Assembly: GCF_024170165.1 (NCBI RefSeq)
Contig: NZ_JALJXP010000001.1
Location: 868,001 to 932,000, forward strand
Length of the DNA stretch: 64,000 bases
Direction of reading: 5' to 3'
Source: Pseudomonas nitroreducens
GTDB lineage: Bacteria > Pseudomonadota > Gammaproteobacteria > Pseudomonadales > Pseudomonadaceae
Each line of letters begins with the position of its first letter. Positions within the stretch are counted from its first letter, which is position 1. This document shows, piece by piece, positions 1-11,940 of this stretch. The notes under the pieces were generated by a model, which was given only the letters and a program-made list of their open reading frames with translations, was not told the origin of the DNA and made no database searches. The position numbers and the translations under genes are program-made.

Positions 1-1620
<1,620 letters not shown>

Positions 1621-1698
1621 AACACCCTATCCACTGAAGGTCTTGGCGGGCTGAAATAAGCCGAGGATTATACCAGATTCGAGGCTTCAGGCGCCAGT

Positions 1699-3735
1699 TC
1701 AGCTCTGGCTGCCTGTTGAAGAGGGGGTGCTGTAGTGCTCCCGCAGTAACGCTTTCTCTTCGTCGGTCAGTTCACTGGGATTCTTTCGCAGCACGCTGTG
1801 CAGGCGGGCTTCGCGGCTGCTGTGCAGTTGGTTGTGTGCAAGTGTAGTAATGGTGTCGACGAACTGCTTTTCAAGATTGCCGTCGTCGATCAGCCATTCT
1901 TTCCCCGCCAGCACCTGCAGCAGGCGCCCCTGGGGAGTTCCGTGCCAGCGCGCGATGAGGTGCATCGAGCTCTGTTTCGGATTCTTCTGCAACGCTTCGA
2001 CCAGTGCGGCGAGCAGTTGCGAATAGGTCTGTCCCTCGTTGGAGAAGTGGCTCGCATCCTCGACGCTCTGCGCCAGTTGAGGATGGTGCAGCAAGGTGCG
2101 CAGCGCGGTCAGGGTCGGCGATTCGACGCTGATCTCGGTGCGTGGCTGGCGCGGCGTGAAGTCGCCCTTCTTGCCCTTGCCGTCCCATTTGCGATCGCCC
2201 TTCCAGGGCTTCTTGCCCTGCTTGGCGCCGCCGTTGCCGGCGGAAAACTCCTGCGGCGCCTCGAAGTAGTTCGAAGCATCCTGGTAATGACTGTCGCCAT
2301 GCTCTGCGAACTGGCCGGCGAACTGGCCCATGTCGTAGTCGGCGTATTCGTGCGCGTGCTGATCCGAGCCTTGCGCCTTGGCCGGAGCGGGCGCATGGCC
2401 GGCCTTGCCCTGGCCAGTGAGGCCCGAGCGCGGTGCGCCGATCTGGCTGAGCGCTTCGGCGGACAGGCCGGTAATTTCGCCCAGGCGCTGGCGCATCAGC
2501 AGGCGCAGGGTGTTGCCGGGAATCTTCTCCAGCAGCGGCCCGGCCAGGGTCGCCAGGTGCGCCTTGCCCTCCAGCGTGCTGGGGTCGGCTTCCTGGGTCA
2601 GTTGCTGGAAGAAGTAATCCGCCAGCGGCTGGGCCTGGTGGGCGAGGCGGGCGCGGAACGCATCCGGGCCTTCGGCGCGGACCAGGCTGTCCGGGTCCTC
2701 GCCCTCGGGCAGGAACAGGAAGCGCACCTTGCGCCCGTCCTGCAGATTGCTCAGCGCCGACTCCAGCGCACGCCAGGCGGCGTTGCGGCCGGCCTGGTCG
2801 CCGTCGAAGCAGAAGAGGATGTTCGGCACGATGCGGAACAGCCGCTTGATGTGTTCTTCACTGGTGGCCGTGCCCAGGGTGGCGACCGCATTGCGGATGC
2901 CTTGCTGGGCCAGTGCGATGACGTCCATGTAGCCTTCGACCACCATGATCTCGTCGAGATCCCGGTTGTTCTTCCGTGCCTCGTACAGGCCGTAGAGCTC
3001 CTGCCCTTTATGGAAGACCGGGGTTTCCGGCGAGTTCAGGTATTTCGGCTTGTCGTCGCCCAGCACCCGGCCGCCGAAGGCGATCACCCGCCCGCGGCTG
3101 TCGTGGATGGGGAAGATCACCCGGTCGCGGAAGCGGTCGTAGCGCTTGCCGCTGTCGGGGTTCTCCACCAAAAGGCCGGCGTCGAGCATGGCCTTGAGCT
3201 GCAGGTTGTCGCCGCCCAGGTTCTTCAGCAGGTTGTCCCAGCCCGGCGGGGCGAAGCCCAGGCCGAAGTCGCGGGCGATCTCGCCGGTCAGGCCGCGGCC
3301 CTTGAGGTACTCCACCGCGGCCTTGCGCGCCGGGTGGCCTTTGAGTGCCTGGCGGTAGAACTCGGCGGAGGCGGCCAGTAGCGGGTAGAGCGGCGAGTCG
3401 ACCGGCTGGCGAGGCTTGTTGCCGCGCCGGCCTTCCTCGCGGGGGATGTCCATGCCGGCGCGCTTGGCCAGGTCCTCGACTGCCTGGACGAAGTCCAGCT
3501 GGTCGTGGTCCATGATGAAGCCGAGCGCGTTGCCGCCGGCGCCGCAGCCGAAGCAGTAATAGAACTGCTTGTCCGGGCTGACGGTGAAGGAGGGTGTCTT
3601 CTCCTTGTGGAACGGGCAGCAGGCGCTGTAGTTCTTGCCGGTCTTCTTCAGCTGGATGCGCGAACTCACCACATCGAGAATGTCGGTGCGGTTGAGCAGG
3701 TCATCGATGAAGGATTGTGGAATCAGGCCGGCCAT
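1699..3735 (-). CDS. dnaG: DNA primase DnaG
   Basis: Synthesises RNA primers for leading- and lagging-strand replication with DnaB. 678 aa from the ATG at 3735 (MAGLIPQSFIDDLLNR). An in-frame start 11 codons upstream exists, but the family N-terminus fits 3735. The zinc-binding domain has C40, H43, C61 and C64 (CPFHKEKTPSF, CFGCGAGGN). The TOPRIM core shows MVVEGYMDVIAL and FCFDGDQAGRNAA. A Gly/Lys/Gln-rich linker (about 430-520) precedes the C-terminal helicase-binding domain. It is the middle gene of the macromolecular synthesis operon, downstream of an rpsU terminator that should lower its expression relative to S21. Confidence 0.97.
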   Translation of the reverse strand: MAGLIPQSFIDDLLNRTDILDVVSSRIQLKKTGKNYSACCPFHKEKTPSFTVSPDKQFYYCFGCGAGGNALGFIMDHDQLDFVQAVEDLAKRAGMDIPREEGRRGNKPRQPVDSPLYPLLAASAEFYRQALKGHPARKAAVEYLKGRGLTGEIARDFGLGFAPPGWDNLLKNLGGDNLQLKAMLDAGLLVENPDSGKRYDRFRDRVIFPIHDSRGRVIAFGGRVLGDDKPKYLNSPETPVFHKGQELYGLYEARKNNRDLDEIMVVEGYMDVIALAQQGIRNAVATLGTATSEEHIKRLFRIVPNILFCFDGDQAGRNAAWRALESALSNLQDGRKVRFLFLPEGEDPDSLVRAEGPDAFRARLAHQAQPLADYFFQQLTQEADPSTLEGKAHLATLAGPLLEKIPGNTLRLLMRQRLGEITGLSAEALSQIGAPRSGLTGQGKAGHAPAPAKAQGSDQHAHEYADYDMGQFAGQFAEHGDSHYQDASNYFEAPQEFSAGNGGAKQGKKPWKGDRKWDGKGKKGDFTPRQPRTEISVESPTLTALRTLLHHPQLAQSVEDASHFSNEGQTYSQLLAALVEALQKNPKQSSMHLIARWHGTPQGRLLQVLAGKEWLIDDGNLEKQFVDTITTLAHNQLHSSREARLHSVLRKNPSELTDEEKALLREHYSTPSSTGSQS

Positions 3736-3820
3736 AGACTCATCGGGACGCAGGGTGGACCCAAGCATAGCTCGGGGCGTTGGAGCCGCGTGCGAGGCTT
3801 GAGACTAAGCATGGGGCTGG

Positions 3821-3860
3821 AAAAGCAAAAACTCCGAAGTCCGCGAATGCGAATCGGAGT
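3821..3860 (-). terminator. Intrinsic terminator between rpsU and dnaG
   Basis: On the minus strand a hairpin with arms ACTCCGA and TCGGAGT is followed by TTTTGCTTTT. It lies in the 200-bp gap between the rpsU stop and the dnaG start. A partial terminator at this site is known in the enterobacterial rpsU-dnaG-rpoD operon, where it gives excess S21 over primase. That role is inferred here. Confidence 0.75.
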
Positions 3861-3935
3861 GGGGTGCCTGGTTTCAGGCACTCGCCCGGCGAGTGGGCCG
3901 GGCGATGCGGAAAGCGTGCGACGAAGCGCTGTAAC

Positions 3936-4151
3936 TCAGTACAGGCGCTCGCGGCGGCGCTGTTCGCGCTGCACTTTCTTGGCGTGACGCTTAACAGCGG
4001 CAGCGGCCTTGCGCTTACGCTCGGCGGTCGGCTTTTCGTAGAACTCACGGCTACGGACTTCGGCCAGTACGCCTGCTTTTTCGCAGGAGCGCTTGAAACG
4101 ACGCAGAGCTACGTCGAAGGGTTCGTTCTCTTTAACTTTGACGGCGGGCAT
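3936..4151 (-). CDS. rpsU: 30S ribosomal protein S21
   Basis: Small-subunit protein needed for initiation on natural mRNAs. 71 aa, starting [21 protein letters not shown] at the ATG at 4151 and ending in the typical basic tail ([14 protein letters not shown]). The open frame continues 44 codons upstream, but family length and N-terminus fix the start. First gene of the rpsU-dnaG-rpoD operon, divergent from tsaD. The 200-bp interval should hold promoters for both. Confidence 0.97.
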   Translation of the reverse strand: MPAVKVKENEPFDVALRRFKRSCEKAGVLAEVRSREFYEKPTAERKRKAAAAVKRHAKKVQREQRRRERLY

Positions 4152-4351
4152 CCAGGTCGTACCTTCAATGATTACCGGAGGATTTATCGCGCTCCTGACG
4201 GTTGTTCGGAGTCGGCGGTTTTCAAGGGTTGCGGATATTAAACGTTCGGAAGGAGGAATGCAAAGCCTCCGATCGAAAAGCACTGGTCCGAAGCCCAGCC
4301 GGCGATTATGATGCGCGGCTTCAATTTTGCCCAGAGTAAAGGCTCAAACCC

Positions 4352-5377
4352 ATGCTAGTGCTGGGGTTGGAAACCTCCTGCGACGAGACCGGCGTCGCCC
4401 TGTACGACAGCGAAAAAGGCCTGCTGGCCGACGCGCTGTTCAGCCAGATCGACCTGCACCGCGTATACGGCGGCGTGGTTCCCGAGCTGGCCTCCCGTGA
4501 TCACGTCAAGCGCATGCTGCCGCTGATTCGCCAGGTGCTGGCCGACTCCGGCCGTACCGCCGAAGACATCGACGCCATCGCCTACACCGCCGGTCCCGGC
4601 CTGGTGGGCGCACTGCTGGTCGGTGCTTCCTGCGCCCAGGCCATGGCGTTCGCCTGGGGCATACCGGCTGTCGGCGTGCACCATATGGAAGGCCACCTGT
4701 TGGCGCCAATGCTCGAAGAGCAGCCACCGAAGTTTCCGTTCGTCGCCTTGCTGGTGTCCGGCGGTCACACCCAGCTGGTGCGGGTGGATGGCATCGGCCA
4801 GTACCAGGTGCTCGGCGAGTCGGTGGACGACGCTGCCGGTGAAGCCTTCGACAAGACCGCCAAACTGCTTGGCCTGGCCTATCCCGGTGGTCCGGAGATC
4901 GCACGTCTTGCCGAGAGCGGCACCGCCGGTCGCTTCGTCTTCCCGCGGCCGATGACCGACCGTCCCGGGCTGGATTTCAGTTTCAGCGGCCTCAAGACCT
5001 TTGCCCTGAACACCTGGCAGCGCTGCGTGGCCGAAGGTGACGACAGCGAGCAGACCCGCTGCGATATCGCCCTGGCGTTCCAGACCGCCGTGGTCGAGAC
5101 CCTGACCATCAAGTGCAAGCGCGCGCTCAAGCAGACTCACCTGAAGAGCCTGGTGATCGCCGGTGGCGTCAGCGCCAACCAGGCGCTGCGCCAGCATCTG
5201 GAGAAAATGCTCGGCGAGATGAAAGGCCAGGTGTTCTACGCCCGCCCGCGCTTCTGCACCGATAACGGCGCGATGATCGCCTATGCTGGCTGCCAGCGGT
5301 TGGTGGCCGGGCAGCAGGACGGCCCGTCGATTGGCGTGCAGGCACGTTGGCCAATGGATTCGCTGCCGGCGATCTGA
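4352..5377 (+). CDS. tsaD: tRNA threonylcarbamoyladenosine biosynthesis protein TsaD
   Basis: Transfers the threonylcarbamoyl group from TC-AMP to A37 of ANN-decoding tRNAs, acting with TsaB and TsaE. 341 aa, usual length, starting [19 protein letters not shown]. The metal-binding HMEGH motif has H111 and H115. The nucleotide-binding signatures [28 protein letters not shown] and [10 protein letters not shown] are present. Divergent from rpsU and convergent with plsY, with a strong terminator after the stop. Confidence 0.97.
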   Translation: MLVLGLETSCDETGVALYDSEKGLLADALFSQIDLHRVYGGVVPELASRDHVKRMLPLIRQVLADSGRTAEDIDAIAYTAGPGLVGALLVGASCAQAMAFAWGIPAVGVHHMEGHLLAPMLEEQPPKFPFVALLVSGGHTQLVRVDGIGQYQVLGESVDDAAGEAFDKTAKLLGLAYPGGPEIARLAESGTAGRFVFPRPMTDRPGLDFSFSGLKTFALNTWQRCVAEGDDSEQTRCDIALAFQTAVVETLTIKCKRALKQTHLKSLVIAGGVSANQALRQHLEKMLGEMKGQVFYARPRFCTDNGAMIAYAGCQRLVAGQQDGPSIGVQARWPMDSLPAI

Positions 5378-5398
5378 ATAATGAAGCTGCAAACGACG

Positions 5399-5432
5399 CG
5401 GCCCATGCTCTGAGCGGCATGGGCCGTTTTTT
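5399..5432 (+). terminator. Intrinsic terminator after tsaD
   Basis: Arms CGGCCCATGC and GCATGGGCCG (10 bp, 8-nt loop) are followed by six T. It lies 21 bp after the tsaD stop, between convergent tsaD and plsY. Confidence 0.9.
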
Positions 5433-5471
5433 CGCTTGCAGCGCAGTACGCGGGCCGGGAAGCTCGTGGCT

Positions 5472-6041
5472 CTAGAAATGACGCTCGCGCCCGGCGATCA
5501 GGTCGCGCAGGTTGCTGCGGTGACGCCAGACGATCAGGCCGGTGAGCACGGTCATCGGCAGCAGCGCCGAAGGTTCCTGCCAGGCCAGCAGCGGCAGGGT
5601 CAGCGGCGTGGCCACCAGGGAAGCCAGCGAACTGGTGCGCGACAGCTTGAAGGTGACCAGCCAGGCTACTGCCGCGAGCAGGGCGGCCGGCGGGTAGAGC
5701 GCCAGCAGCATGCCGGCGGCGGTGGCGACGCCCTTGCCGCCGCGGAAGTTGAAGTACAGCGGGTAGAGGTGGCCGATCACCGCTGCCAGCCCGATCCAGG
5801 CCTGTTCCACGTCGGTCAGGCCGATCATCCGGGCGAAAAGCACCGGAACCAGCCCCTTGGCGAGATCGCCGAGCAGGGTGAGGATAGCGATCTTCTTCCC
5901 GGCCAGGCGCAGCATGTTGGTGGCGCCGGGGTTGCCCGAGCCGCTGGCGCGCGGGTCGGCGGTGCCGAACAGGCGACTGAGGAGTACCGCGAAGGACAGT
6001 GATCCGAGCAGGTAGGCGAGGATCGCCAAGAACCAGAACAT
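5472..6041 (-). CDS. plsY: Acyl-phosphate:glycerol-3-phosphate acyltransferase PlsY
   Basis: Membrane enzyme that acylates glycerol-3-phosphate at position 1 using acyl-phosphate, the first step of phospholipid synthesis. 189 aa from the ATG at 6041 ([20 protein letters not shown]). A GTG three codons upstream is the alternative. Five or so hydrophobic segments are visible. The conserved loops [25 protein letters not shown] and the C-terminal HRSNL are present. Divergent from folB. Confidence 0.95.
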   Translation of the reverse strand: MFWFLAILAYLLGSLSFAVLLSRLFGTADPRASGSGNPGATNMLRLAGKKIAILTLLGDLAKGLVPVLFARMIGLTDVEQAWIGLAAVIGHLYPLYFNFRGGKGVATAAGMLLALYPPAALLAAVAWLVTFKLSRTSSLASLVATPLTLPLLAWQEPSALLPMTVLTGLIVWRHRSNLRDLIAGRERHF

Positions 6042-6121
6042 GGTTTCCACCGGAGACGAGGTCGTTTCCGATTCTAACGGGGCGCCGGCCGCTTGTCGTG
6101 TCGCCTTGGAGCATGCAGTCA

Positions 6122-6475
6122 GTGGACAGAGTTTTCATCGAGGGGCTGGAAGTAGACACCGTGATCGGCGTCTACGACTGGGAACGGGGTATCCGGCAGT
6201 GCCTGCGCCTGGACCTGACGCTGGGCTGGGACAACCGCCCGGCAGCGGCCGACGACGATATCGCCAAGGCCCTGGACTACGCGGTGCTCTCCGAGCGGGT
6301 CATGGCCTTCGCCCGTGACGCGCACTTCCAGCTGGTGGAAACCTTCGCCGAGCGCCTGGCCGAGCTGCTGATGGCGGAATTCGGCATCCAGTGGCTGCGC
6401 CTGAAAGTCACCAAGCCTGGGGCCGTCGCGGCTGCTATCGGCGTGGGAGTGGAGATCGAACGCGGATGCCGCTGA
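6122..6475 (+). CDS. folB: Dihydroneopterin aldolase FolB
   Basis: Converts 7,8-dihydroneopterin to 6-hydroxymethyl-dihydropterin in folate synthesis. 117 aa from a GTG at 6122 ([21 protein letters not shown]). I prefer it to the ATG at 6113 because the TTGGAG ribosome site ends only about one base before that ATG but about 10 bases before the GTG, and MDRVFIEGL matches the family N-terminus. Shows [10 protein letters not shown] and [12 protein letters not shown]. Overlaps folK by 10 bp, so the two are probably translationally coupled. Confidence 0.93.
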   Translation: MDRVFIEGLEVDTVIGVYDWERGIRQCLRLDLTLGWDNRPAAADDDIAKALDYAVLSERVMAFARDAHFQLVETFAERLAELLMAEFGIQWLRLKVTKPGAVAAAIGVGVEIERGCR

Positions 6476-7002
6476 CGACGGTCTACCTCGGTCTGGGCAG
6501 CAACTTCGACCGTGAGCGTCACCTGCTCGCCGGGCTGGAGGCGCTGGACGGCTTTCTCCAGGACATCCACTGCTCGCCGGTGTTCGAGAGCGAGCCGGTG
6601 GGCATCCGCAGCGGCCCCTTCTACAACTTCGTGATCGTTGCGCGCACCGATCTGCCATTGGCGGAGCTGAGCCTGCGGCTCAAGCACATCGAGGCGGACA
6701 ACGGTCGCTATGCGCCGGAGCGCAAAGGGTTGCCGCTGGATATCGACGTGCTGCTGTATGGCGACCTGCACGGCGAGTTCGACGGCCTGACGCTGCCGCG
6801 TGCCGAGGTGCTGAAGAACGCCTTCGTACTCTGGCCGCTGGCGCTGCTGGCGCCCGAGATGAAGCATCCGGGGACGCAGCGTTCGTTTGCCAGCCTGTGG
6901 GCGGACGCGCAGATCGCGCAGAAGCTCTGGCCGGTGCCCTTCCAATGGCGCGGCGTGGAGCTGACGCCGGCGGCGTTGATCGAGGCCTGCGCGGCGTCGT
7001 AA
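6466..7002 (+). CDS. folK: 2-amino-4-hydroxy-6-hydroxymethyldihydropteridine pyrophosphokinase FolK
   Basis: Pyrophosphorylates hydroxymethyl-dihydropterin, the step after FolB in folate synthesis. 178 aa, starting [20 protein letters not shown] inside the end of folB. Family motifs: VYLGLGSN, FYNFVIVARTDL, and the catalytic PLDIDVLLYGDL block followed by LPRAEVLKNAFVLWPLALLAPE. Slightly longer than E. coli FolK, as usual in Pseudomonas. The next gene, cca, is convergent. Confidence 0.93.
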   Translation: MPLTTVYLGLGSNFDRERHLLAGLEALDGFLQDIHCSPVFESEPVGIRSGPFYNFVIVARTDLPLAELSLRLKHIEADNGRYAPERKGLPLDIDVLLYGDLHGEFDGLTLPRAEVLKNAFVLWPLALLAPEMKHPGTQRSFASLWADAQIAQKLWPVPFQWRGVELTPAALIEACAAS

Positions 7003-7010
7003 CCGCTTTT

Positions 7011-7040
7011 CTGTAGGAGCGAGCAAGCTCGCTCCTACAG
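7011..7040. repeat. REP-like palindrome between folK and cca
   Basis: Two 14-bp arms (CTGTAGGAGCGAGC and its complement GCTCGCTCCTACAG) flank a 2-base centre. GTAGGAGCGAGC is the head of a widespread Pseudomonas REP family. It sits between convergent genes, where it could also act as a bidirectional transcription-end or mRNA-stabilising hairpin. There is no T-run on either side. Confidence 0.8.
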
Positions 7041-7056
7041 GGTTATCCCGTCACCT

Positions 7057-8286
7057 TCAGCCATTGTGGCTTTCCTTGTAGGCCTTCAAGGCCGTCAGGC
7101 GCTCGCGCTTGAGCGCTTCACCCAGCTCGGCGCCCTTGTAGCCCTTTTCCAGCAATGGCTGCACCGCGACGGCTCGGGCGGCCTGTGCGGCGCCACGCAG
7201 GTACTCGGCCTGCGGGTAGTCGCGGTCTTCCAGTCCATGGCGGCCACGGGCGTCCATCTCGCTGGCGGCGAGGAACTCCTCGAAGCGCTGTGGTCGGCGG
7301 TAGACGTCGAAGGACTGCAGCAGCTCGAGGAGGGTGTTCGGCCGCAGTTCCAGCGCGCGGTGGCAGTGGGTGTGGTACTCGCCCACCAGCCGCGCCAGCT
7401 CCTGGCAGTCCCGCGGGACCTTGAAGCGCGCGTTGATCGCGTCGATCAGCGGCAGGCCCAGGTGTTCGTGGGCGTGGTGCTTGGGCCATTCTTCCTCGTG
7501 GGTCTCGCCCTTGCCGACGTCGTGCACCAGGCAAGCCCAGCGCACGCTCAGTGGCTGGTTGTACTTCGCACATTCGCGCAGCACGGCCAGCACGTGCTCG
7601 CCGGTATCCACCTCCGGATGGTGCTGCGGTGGCTGCGGCACGCCGAACAGGGCATCGACTTCCGGCATCAGCACGGCCAGGGCGCCGCAGTCGCGCAGGA
7701 CCTGGATGAACACGTCCGGGCGCGACTCCATCAGGGCACGGGAGATTTCCTTCCAGCTGCGTTCGGCGGTCAGCGCTTCCAGCTCGCCGGATTCCGACAG
7801 CTCGCGCATCAGCGCCAGGGTTTCCGGCGCCACGCTGAAGCCCATCGGCGCATAGCGCGCGGCAAAGCGGGCGACGCGCAGCACACGCAGCGGGTCTTCG
7901 GCGAAGGCCGGGGAGACGTGGCGCAGCAGGCGGGCTTCGAGGTCCTTCTGGCCATGGTAGGGATCGACGACCTGGCCGTCGTCGTCCTCGGCCATGGCAT
8001 TGATGGTCAGGTCGCGGCGGATCAGGTCTTCTTCCAGCGTAACGTCGGGGCTGGCGTAGAAGGTGAAGCCGCCGTAGCCGCGCCCGCTTTTGCGCTCGGT
8101 GCGGGCGAGGGCGTATTCCTCGCCGGTCTTCGGGTGGAGGAAGACCGGGAAGTCGGCGCCGACCGGGCGGTAGCCCTGGGCGAGCATTTCGTCGGCGCTG
8201 GCGCCGACCACCACCCAGTCGGTGTCGCTGAAGGGGATGCCGAGCAGGCGATCGCGCACGGCGCCGCCCACCTTGTAGATCTGCAT
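7057..8286 (-). CDS. cca: Multifunctional CCA tRNA nucleotidyltransferase
   Basis: Adds or repairs the 3' CCA of tRNAs. 409 aa, starting [16 protein letters not shown]. The nucleotidyltransferase head has GGAVRD and the metal-binding DTDWVV. The [10 protein letters not shown] and [12 protein letters not shown] motifs follow. A C-terminal HD domain (CLVHDVGKG, about residue 250) indicates the phosphodiesterase/phosphatase form seen in gamma-proteobacteria. Monocistronic appearance, convergent with folK. Confidence 0.96.
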   Translation of the reverse strand: MQIYKVGGAVRDRLLGIPFSDTDWVVVGASADEMLAQGYRPVGADFPVFLHPKTGEEYALARTERKSGRGYGGFTFYASPDVTLEEDLIRRDLTINAMAEDDDGQVVDPYHGQKDLEARLLRHVSPAFAEDPLRVLRVARFAARYAPMGFSVAPETLALMRELSESGELEALTAERSWKEISRALMESRPDVFIQVLRDCGALAVLMPEVDALFGVPQPPQHHPEVDTGEHVLAVLRECAKYNQPLSVRWACLVHDVGKGETHEEEWPKHHAHEHLGLPLIDAINARFKVPRDCQELARLVGEYHTHCHRALELRPNTLLELLQSFDVYRRPQRFEEFLAASEMDARGRHGLEDRDYPQAEYLRGAAQAARAVAVQPLLEKGYKGAELGEALKRERLTALKAYKESHNG

Positions 8287-8363
8287 GAAGCTGTCTCCTG
8301 TTCTGGGGATAGCTTCGGGGTTTGTGACGGGGGGGGCAAGCGCGGCGGAATGTTGGGCTCGCG

Positions 8364-8436
8364 CGTAGGAGCGGACTACGTCCGCGATAGGTCCGCGTCG
8401 CGCCGGATGCCATCGCGGACGGAGTCCGCTCCTACG
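8364..8436. repeat. Inverted pair of REP elements upstream of cca
   Basis: Two 25-bp arms, 8364-8388 and 8412-8436, are reverse complements with one mismatch. Each begins CGTAGGAGCGGACT when read inward. Each arm is itself a small imperfect hairpin (GCGGAC...GTCCGC). The arrangement is that of a Pseudomonas REP doublet (REPIN). It occupies much of the 160-bp gap between cca and the lipoprotein gene. Confidence 0.8.
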
Positions 8437-8446
8437 ATGTATGCGG

Positions 8447-8956
8447 CTACGGCGCGGCGGGGGGAATCTGTTGGACGAGGGCGCCGATGGCGTCCTGCAG
8501 CAGGGCGGCGCTGGCGTGCGCGGGGCTCAGGCCGGTACTGACGGTGCCTTCCCAGAGTGTCTGCTCCTGCGCGTCGGTAAGGCGCAGGCGCAGGGTGCCG
8601 GTTTCATCGCGCAGACGGTGGATGGCGAGGTAGGGGCCGAGCGGGTCGGGCGGCGGCACGTCGACCTTGAACTCCAGCGGCGCGTCCTGCAGCGCCAGCC
8701 AGTAGTAGACGCGTAGTTGCGGTGCGGCGCTCTCGCGGTAGCCACGCTCGATCAGGCCCTGACGCACCTGGGCGTTGATCAGGGGATAGCGGCTGCGGTA
8801 GGGCAGGGCGTCGACGGCGTTTTCCGGCGGCATCAGCTGGAAATCGCGCAGCCCGGCCAGGCGCGCATCGGCGGGATGCGCGACCTGGGCGTGGGGGACG
8901 GGGTTGCTGCAGGTCGCGACAGCAAGGCAGAGCAGGAGAATGGCGAACAGACGCAT
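8447..8956 (-). CDS. Putative DUF4136-like lipoprotein
   Basis: 169 aa from the ATG at 8956. The upstream reading-frame extension lacks a signal peptide, so the internal start is preferred. [17 protein letters not shown] is a lipoprotein signal with the lipobox Cys at residue 16. The mature part has a beta-rich pattern ([29 protein letters not shown]) reminiscent of DUF4136 periplasmic lipoproteins of unknown function. It is transcribed toward cca, but a REP doublet separates them. Function unknown. Confidence 0.7.
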   Translation of the reverse strand: MRLFAILLLCLAVATCSNPVPHAQVAHPADARLAGLRDFQLMPPENAVDALPYRSRYPLINAQVRQGLIERGYRESAAPQLRVYYWLALQDAPLEFKVDVPPPDPLGPYLAIHRLRDETGTLRLRLTDAQEQTLWEGTVSTGLSPAHASAALLQDAIGALVQQIPPAAP

Positions 8957-9014
8957 GGCGGTCTCCAGCGGGGTTGCCGCCATGCTTGTCACGCCTGCTG
9001 CCCCGGTCAACCGA

Positions 9015-10568
9015 TCAAATGGGTGGGATGATCAGGTCGAGACGCGGGTAGCCCTCTTCGCTGTCGCGTTCACCCTTTGGGGGCATGTGGAAGGTGTTGA
9101 CGATGTTCTCGCCCTGCAGGGTCTCCAGGTGGATGTCGAAGCCCCACAGGCGGTGCAGGTGCCTGAGCACGTCGTCGGTGGATTCCCCCAGCGGTTTGCG
9201 GTCGTGCTGCTGGTGGCGCAGGGTCAGCGAGCGGTCGCCGCGGCGGTCGACGTCCCAGATCTGGATGTTCGGCTCGCGGTTGCCGAGGTTGTACTGCGCG
9301 GCCAGGGTTTCGCGGATCTTGCGGTAACCGTCGTCGTCGTGGATGGCGTCGACCAGCATGTCGTCCTTCTGGTCGTCGTCGAGGATGCTGAACAGCTTGA
9401 ACTCGCGGATCACCTTGGGCGAGAGGAACTGCAGGACGAAGCTCTCGTCCTTGAAGCTCTTCATGGCGAACTTGATGGTGGCCAGCCAGTCGCTGCCGGC
9501 GATGTCGGGGAACCAGCGCTTGTCCTCATCCGTGGGGTTCTCGCAGATGCGGCGGATGTCGCGGTACATGGCGAAGCCCAGCGCATAGGGGTTGATGCCG
9601 CTGTAATAGGGGCTGTCGAAGCCGGGCTGGTAAACCACGCTGGTGTGGTACTGGAGGAACTCCATCATGAAGCCGTCGCTGACCAGGCCTTCGTCATAGA
9701 GGTCGTTGATCAGGGTGTAGTGCCAGAACGTGGCCCAGCCTTCGTTCATCACCTGGGTCTGGCGCTGCGGGTAGAAGTACTGCGCCACCTTGCGCACGAT
9801 GCGCACCACTTCGCGCTGCCAGGGTTCGAGCAGCGGGGCGTTCTTCTCGATGAAGTAGAGGATGTTTTCCTGCGGCTCGCTGGGGTAGCGGGCCAGGCCC
9901 TGCTCCTTGTCCTTGCCGCCGGCCTTGGGAATGGTCCGCCAGAGGTCGTTGACCTGGCGCTGGATCTGCTCCTCGCGTTCCTTCTGGCGCTGTTTCTCTT
10001 CCTCGGCGGAGATCGGGTAGGGCCGCTTGTAGCGGTCCACACCGTAGTTCATCAGGGCGTGGCAGGAGTCCAGCAGGTCTTCCACGGCGTCGATGCCGTA
10101 CCGCTCCTCGCACTTGTTGATGTAGGACTTGGCGAACACCAGGTAGTCGATGATCGAGGTGGCGTCGGTCCAGGTGCGGAACAGGTAGTTGCCCTTGAAG
10201 AAGCTGTTGTGCCCGTAGCAGGCGTGGGCGATCACCAGTGCCTGCATGCACTGGGTGTTCTCTTCCATCAGGTAGGCGATGCACGGGTCGGAGTTGATCA
10301 CGATCTCGTAGGCCAGCCCCATCTGACCGCGCTTGTAGTTCTTTTCCGTGCTGAGGAAGTGCTTGCCGTAGGACCAGTGGTTGTAACCGATGGGCATGCC
10401 GACGGAGGCGTAGGCATCCATCATCTGCTCGGCGGTGATCACCTCGATCTGGTTGGGGTAGGTGTCCAGCGCGTAGCGCTCGGCGAGGCGACTGATCTCG
10501 CGGTCGTATTGCTGGATCAGCTCGAAGGTCCACTCCGAGCCGGTGGCGATCGGCTGGCGCTTGCTCAT
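9015..10568 (-). CDS. SpoVR family protein
   Basis: 517 aa from the ATG at 10568 ([20 protein letters not shown]). The first codons overlap the yeaH stop by 4 bp (ATGA). SpoVR family hallmarks: [37 protein letters not shown] and [17 protein letters not shown]. coli YcgB is the closest well-known relative. The molecular function is not established, but in many proteobacteria it sits with PrkA and YeaH as a stationary-phase and stress module. Last gene of the prkA-yeaH-spoVR operon. Confidence 0.93.
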   Translation of the reverse strand: MSKRQPIATGSEWTFELIQQYDREISRLAERYALDTYPNQIEVITAEQMMDAYASVGMPIGYNHWSYGKHFLSTEKNYKRGQMGLAYEIVINSDPCIAYLMEENTQCMQALVIAHACYGHNSFFKGNYLFRTWTDATSIIDYLVFAKSYINKCEERYGIDAVEDLLDSCHALMNYGVDRYKRPYPISAEEEKQRQKEREEQIQRQVNDLWRTIPKAGGKDKEQGLARYPSEPQENILYFIEKNAPLLEPWQREVVRIVRKVAQYFYPQRQTQVMNEGWATFWHYTLINDLYDEGLVSDGFMMEFLQYHTSVVYQPGFDSPYYSGINPYALGFAMYRDIRRICENPTDEDKRWFPDIAGSDWLATIKFAMKSFKDESFVLQFLSPKVIREFKLFSILDDDQKDDMLVDAIHDDDGYRKIRETLAAQYNLGNREPNIQIWDVDRRGDRSLTLRHQQHDRKPLGESTDDVLRHLHRLWGFDIHLETLQGENIVNTFHMPPKGERDSEEGYPRLDLIIPPI

Positions 10569-11836
10569 GCGACGAGCCTCCTCTGGAACAGCTCGCGGAA
10601 CACCGGGTAGATGTCCGAGGCGGAGACGATCTGCTGCTGGGCGAAGCTGTCTTCGAAGGTATCGCGGATCTTCTCGTACTCGAACCACAGCGCCTGGTGC
10701 TCGCGCGGGGTGATCTCGACGTAGGTGTAGTACTGGACGAAGGGCATGATCTGCTTCATCAGGATGTCGCGGCAGACTGGCGAGTCGTCGTTCCAGTTGT
10801 CGCCGTCCGAAGCCTGGGCGGCATAGATGTTCCATTCATTGGTGGGATAACGCTCGGCCATTACCTCCTGCATCAGCTTCAGGGCGCTGGAGACGATGGT
10901 CCCGCCGGTCTCGCGGGAATAGAAGAACTCTTCCTCGTCCACCTCGCGGGCGCTGGTGTGGTGGCGGATGAACACCACTTCGATCTTCTCGTAGTTCCGC
11001 TTGAGGAACAGGTACAGCAGGATGAAGAAGCGCTTGGCGATGTCCTTGGTGGCCTGGGTCATGGAGCCGGAGACGTCCATCAGGCAGAACATCACGGCCT
11101 TGGAAGTCGGGTTGGGCTGCTTCACCAGCAGGTTGTACTTGAGGTCGAAGGTGTCCAGGAACGGCACCTTGTCGATGCGTGCGCGCATGCCGGCGATCTT
11201 CTGCTCCAGCTCCTGGATGTCGCCGAGGTTGTCCGGCTCTTCGCGCTTCAGGCGATCCAGCTCCGCTATCGCCGCACGCAGCTTGCCGCGGGTGGAGCCG
11301 GACAGGGCGATACGCCGCGCGTGGGCCGAGCGCAGGGTGCGCACGATATTGATGCGCGAGGGGTTGCCCTCGTTGCTGATGCCCGCGCGCACGGTCTTGA
11401 AGGTGTCACTGCCGGTGAGGTGGCGCTTGACCAGGTTGGGCAATTCCAGGTCCTCGAACATGAAGTCGAGGAATTCTTCCTGGGTGATCTGGAAGACGAA
11501 GTCGTCCATCCCATCGCCCTGGTTGCTCGCCTTGCCGGCGCCACGGCCACCGCCGCCGCCCTGGGGACGCGGGATGTGCTCGCCGGTGGTGAATTCCTTG
11601 TTGCCGGGGTGGATCACCGTCTGGCGTCCGCCACGACCATGGTGCAGGACCGGCTCGTCGATATCGCGGCCAGGAATACTGATCTGCTCGCCGTGTTCCA
11701 TGTCGGTGATGGAGCGGCGGCTGACGGCCTCTTCGACGGCCTTCTTGATGTGCTCACGGTAACGCCGCAGGAAGCGCTGGCGGTTCACCGTGCTCTTGTT
11801 CTTGCCGTTCAGACGCCGGTCGATGACGTAGCTCAT
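10565..11836 (-). CDS. yeaH: YeaH/YhbH family protein (DUF444, VWA-like)
   Basis: 423 aa, starting [21 protein letters not shown]. The N-terminal basic region and a Gly-rich linker ([14 protein letters not shown], about 90-104) precede a von Willebrand A-like fold. Its metal-site motif is MDVSGSM, with GGTIVSSAL further on. Function unknown. The consistent neighbours PrkA and SpoVR imply a shared pathway, probably under stationary-phase control as for E. coli yeaGH. A very stable hairpin separates it from prkA on the mRNA. Confidence 0.92.
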   Translation of the reverse strand: MSYVIDRRLNGKNKSTVNRQRFLRRYREHIKKAVEEAVSRRSITDMEHGEQISIPGRDIDEPVLHHGRGGRQTVIHPGNKEFTTGEHIPRPQGGGGGRGAGKASNQGDGMDDFVFQITQEEFLDFMFEDLELPNLVKRHLTGSDTFKTVRAGISNEGNPSRINIVRTLRSAHARRIALSGSTRGKLRAAIAELDRLKREEPDNLGDIQELEQKIAGMRARIDKVPFLDTFDLKYNLLVKQPNPTSKAVMFCLMDVSGSMTQATKDIAKRFFILLYLFLKRNYEKIEVVFIRHHTSAREVDEEEFFYSRETGGTIVSSALKLMQEVMAERYPTNEWNIYAAQASDGDNWNDDSPVCRDILMKQIMPFVQYYTYVEITPREHQALWFEYEKIRDTFEDSFAQQQIVSASDIYPVFRELFQRRLVA

Positions 11837-11906
11837 GAATGCTCCTCAGGGCCTGCTGCGCAGCGGCGTGGAGCCGCCACGGACAGGTCCGAATGCGACG
11901 GCGACC

Positions 11907-11931
11907 GGCGCGGCGGGAATGCCGCCGCGCC
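11907..11931 (-). other. GC-rich intercistronic hairpin between prkA and yeaH
   Basis: Perfect 10-bp arms GGCGCGGCGG and CCGCCGCGCC with a 5-base loop lie in the 104-bp spacer. No T-run follows in either direction, so this is probably an mRNA-stabilising or processing structure rather than a terminator. Confidence 0.6.
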
Positions 11932-11940
11932 GATGGCAGA

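Noticed and set aside
7066-8541. 491-codon open frame opposite cca
   Set aside because: Shadow frame. It runs through the cca gene and the REP doublet and has no ribosome site or recognisable domain.
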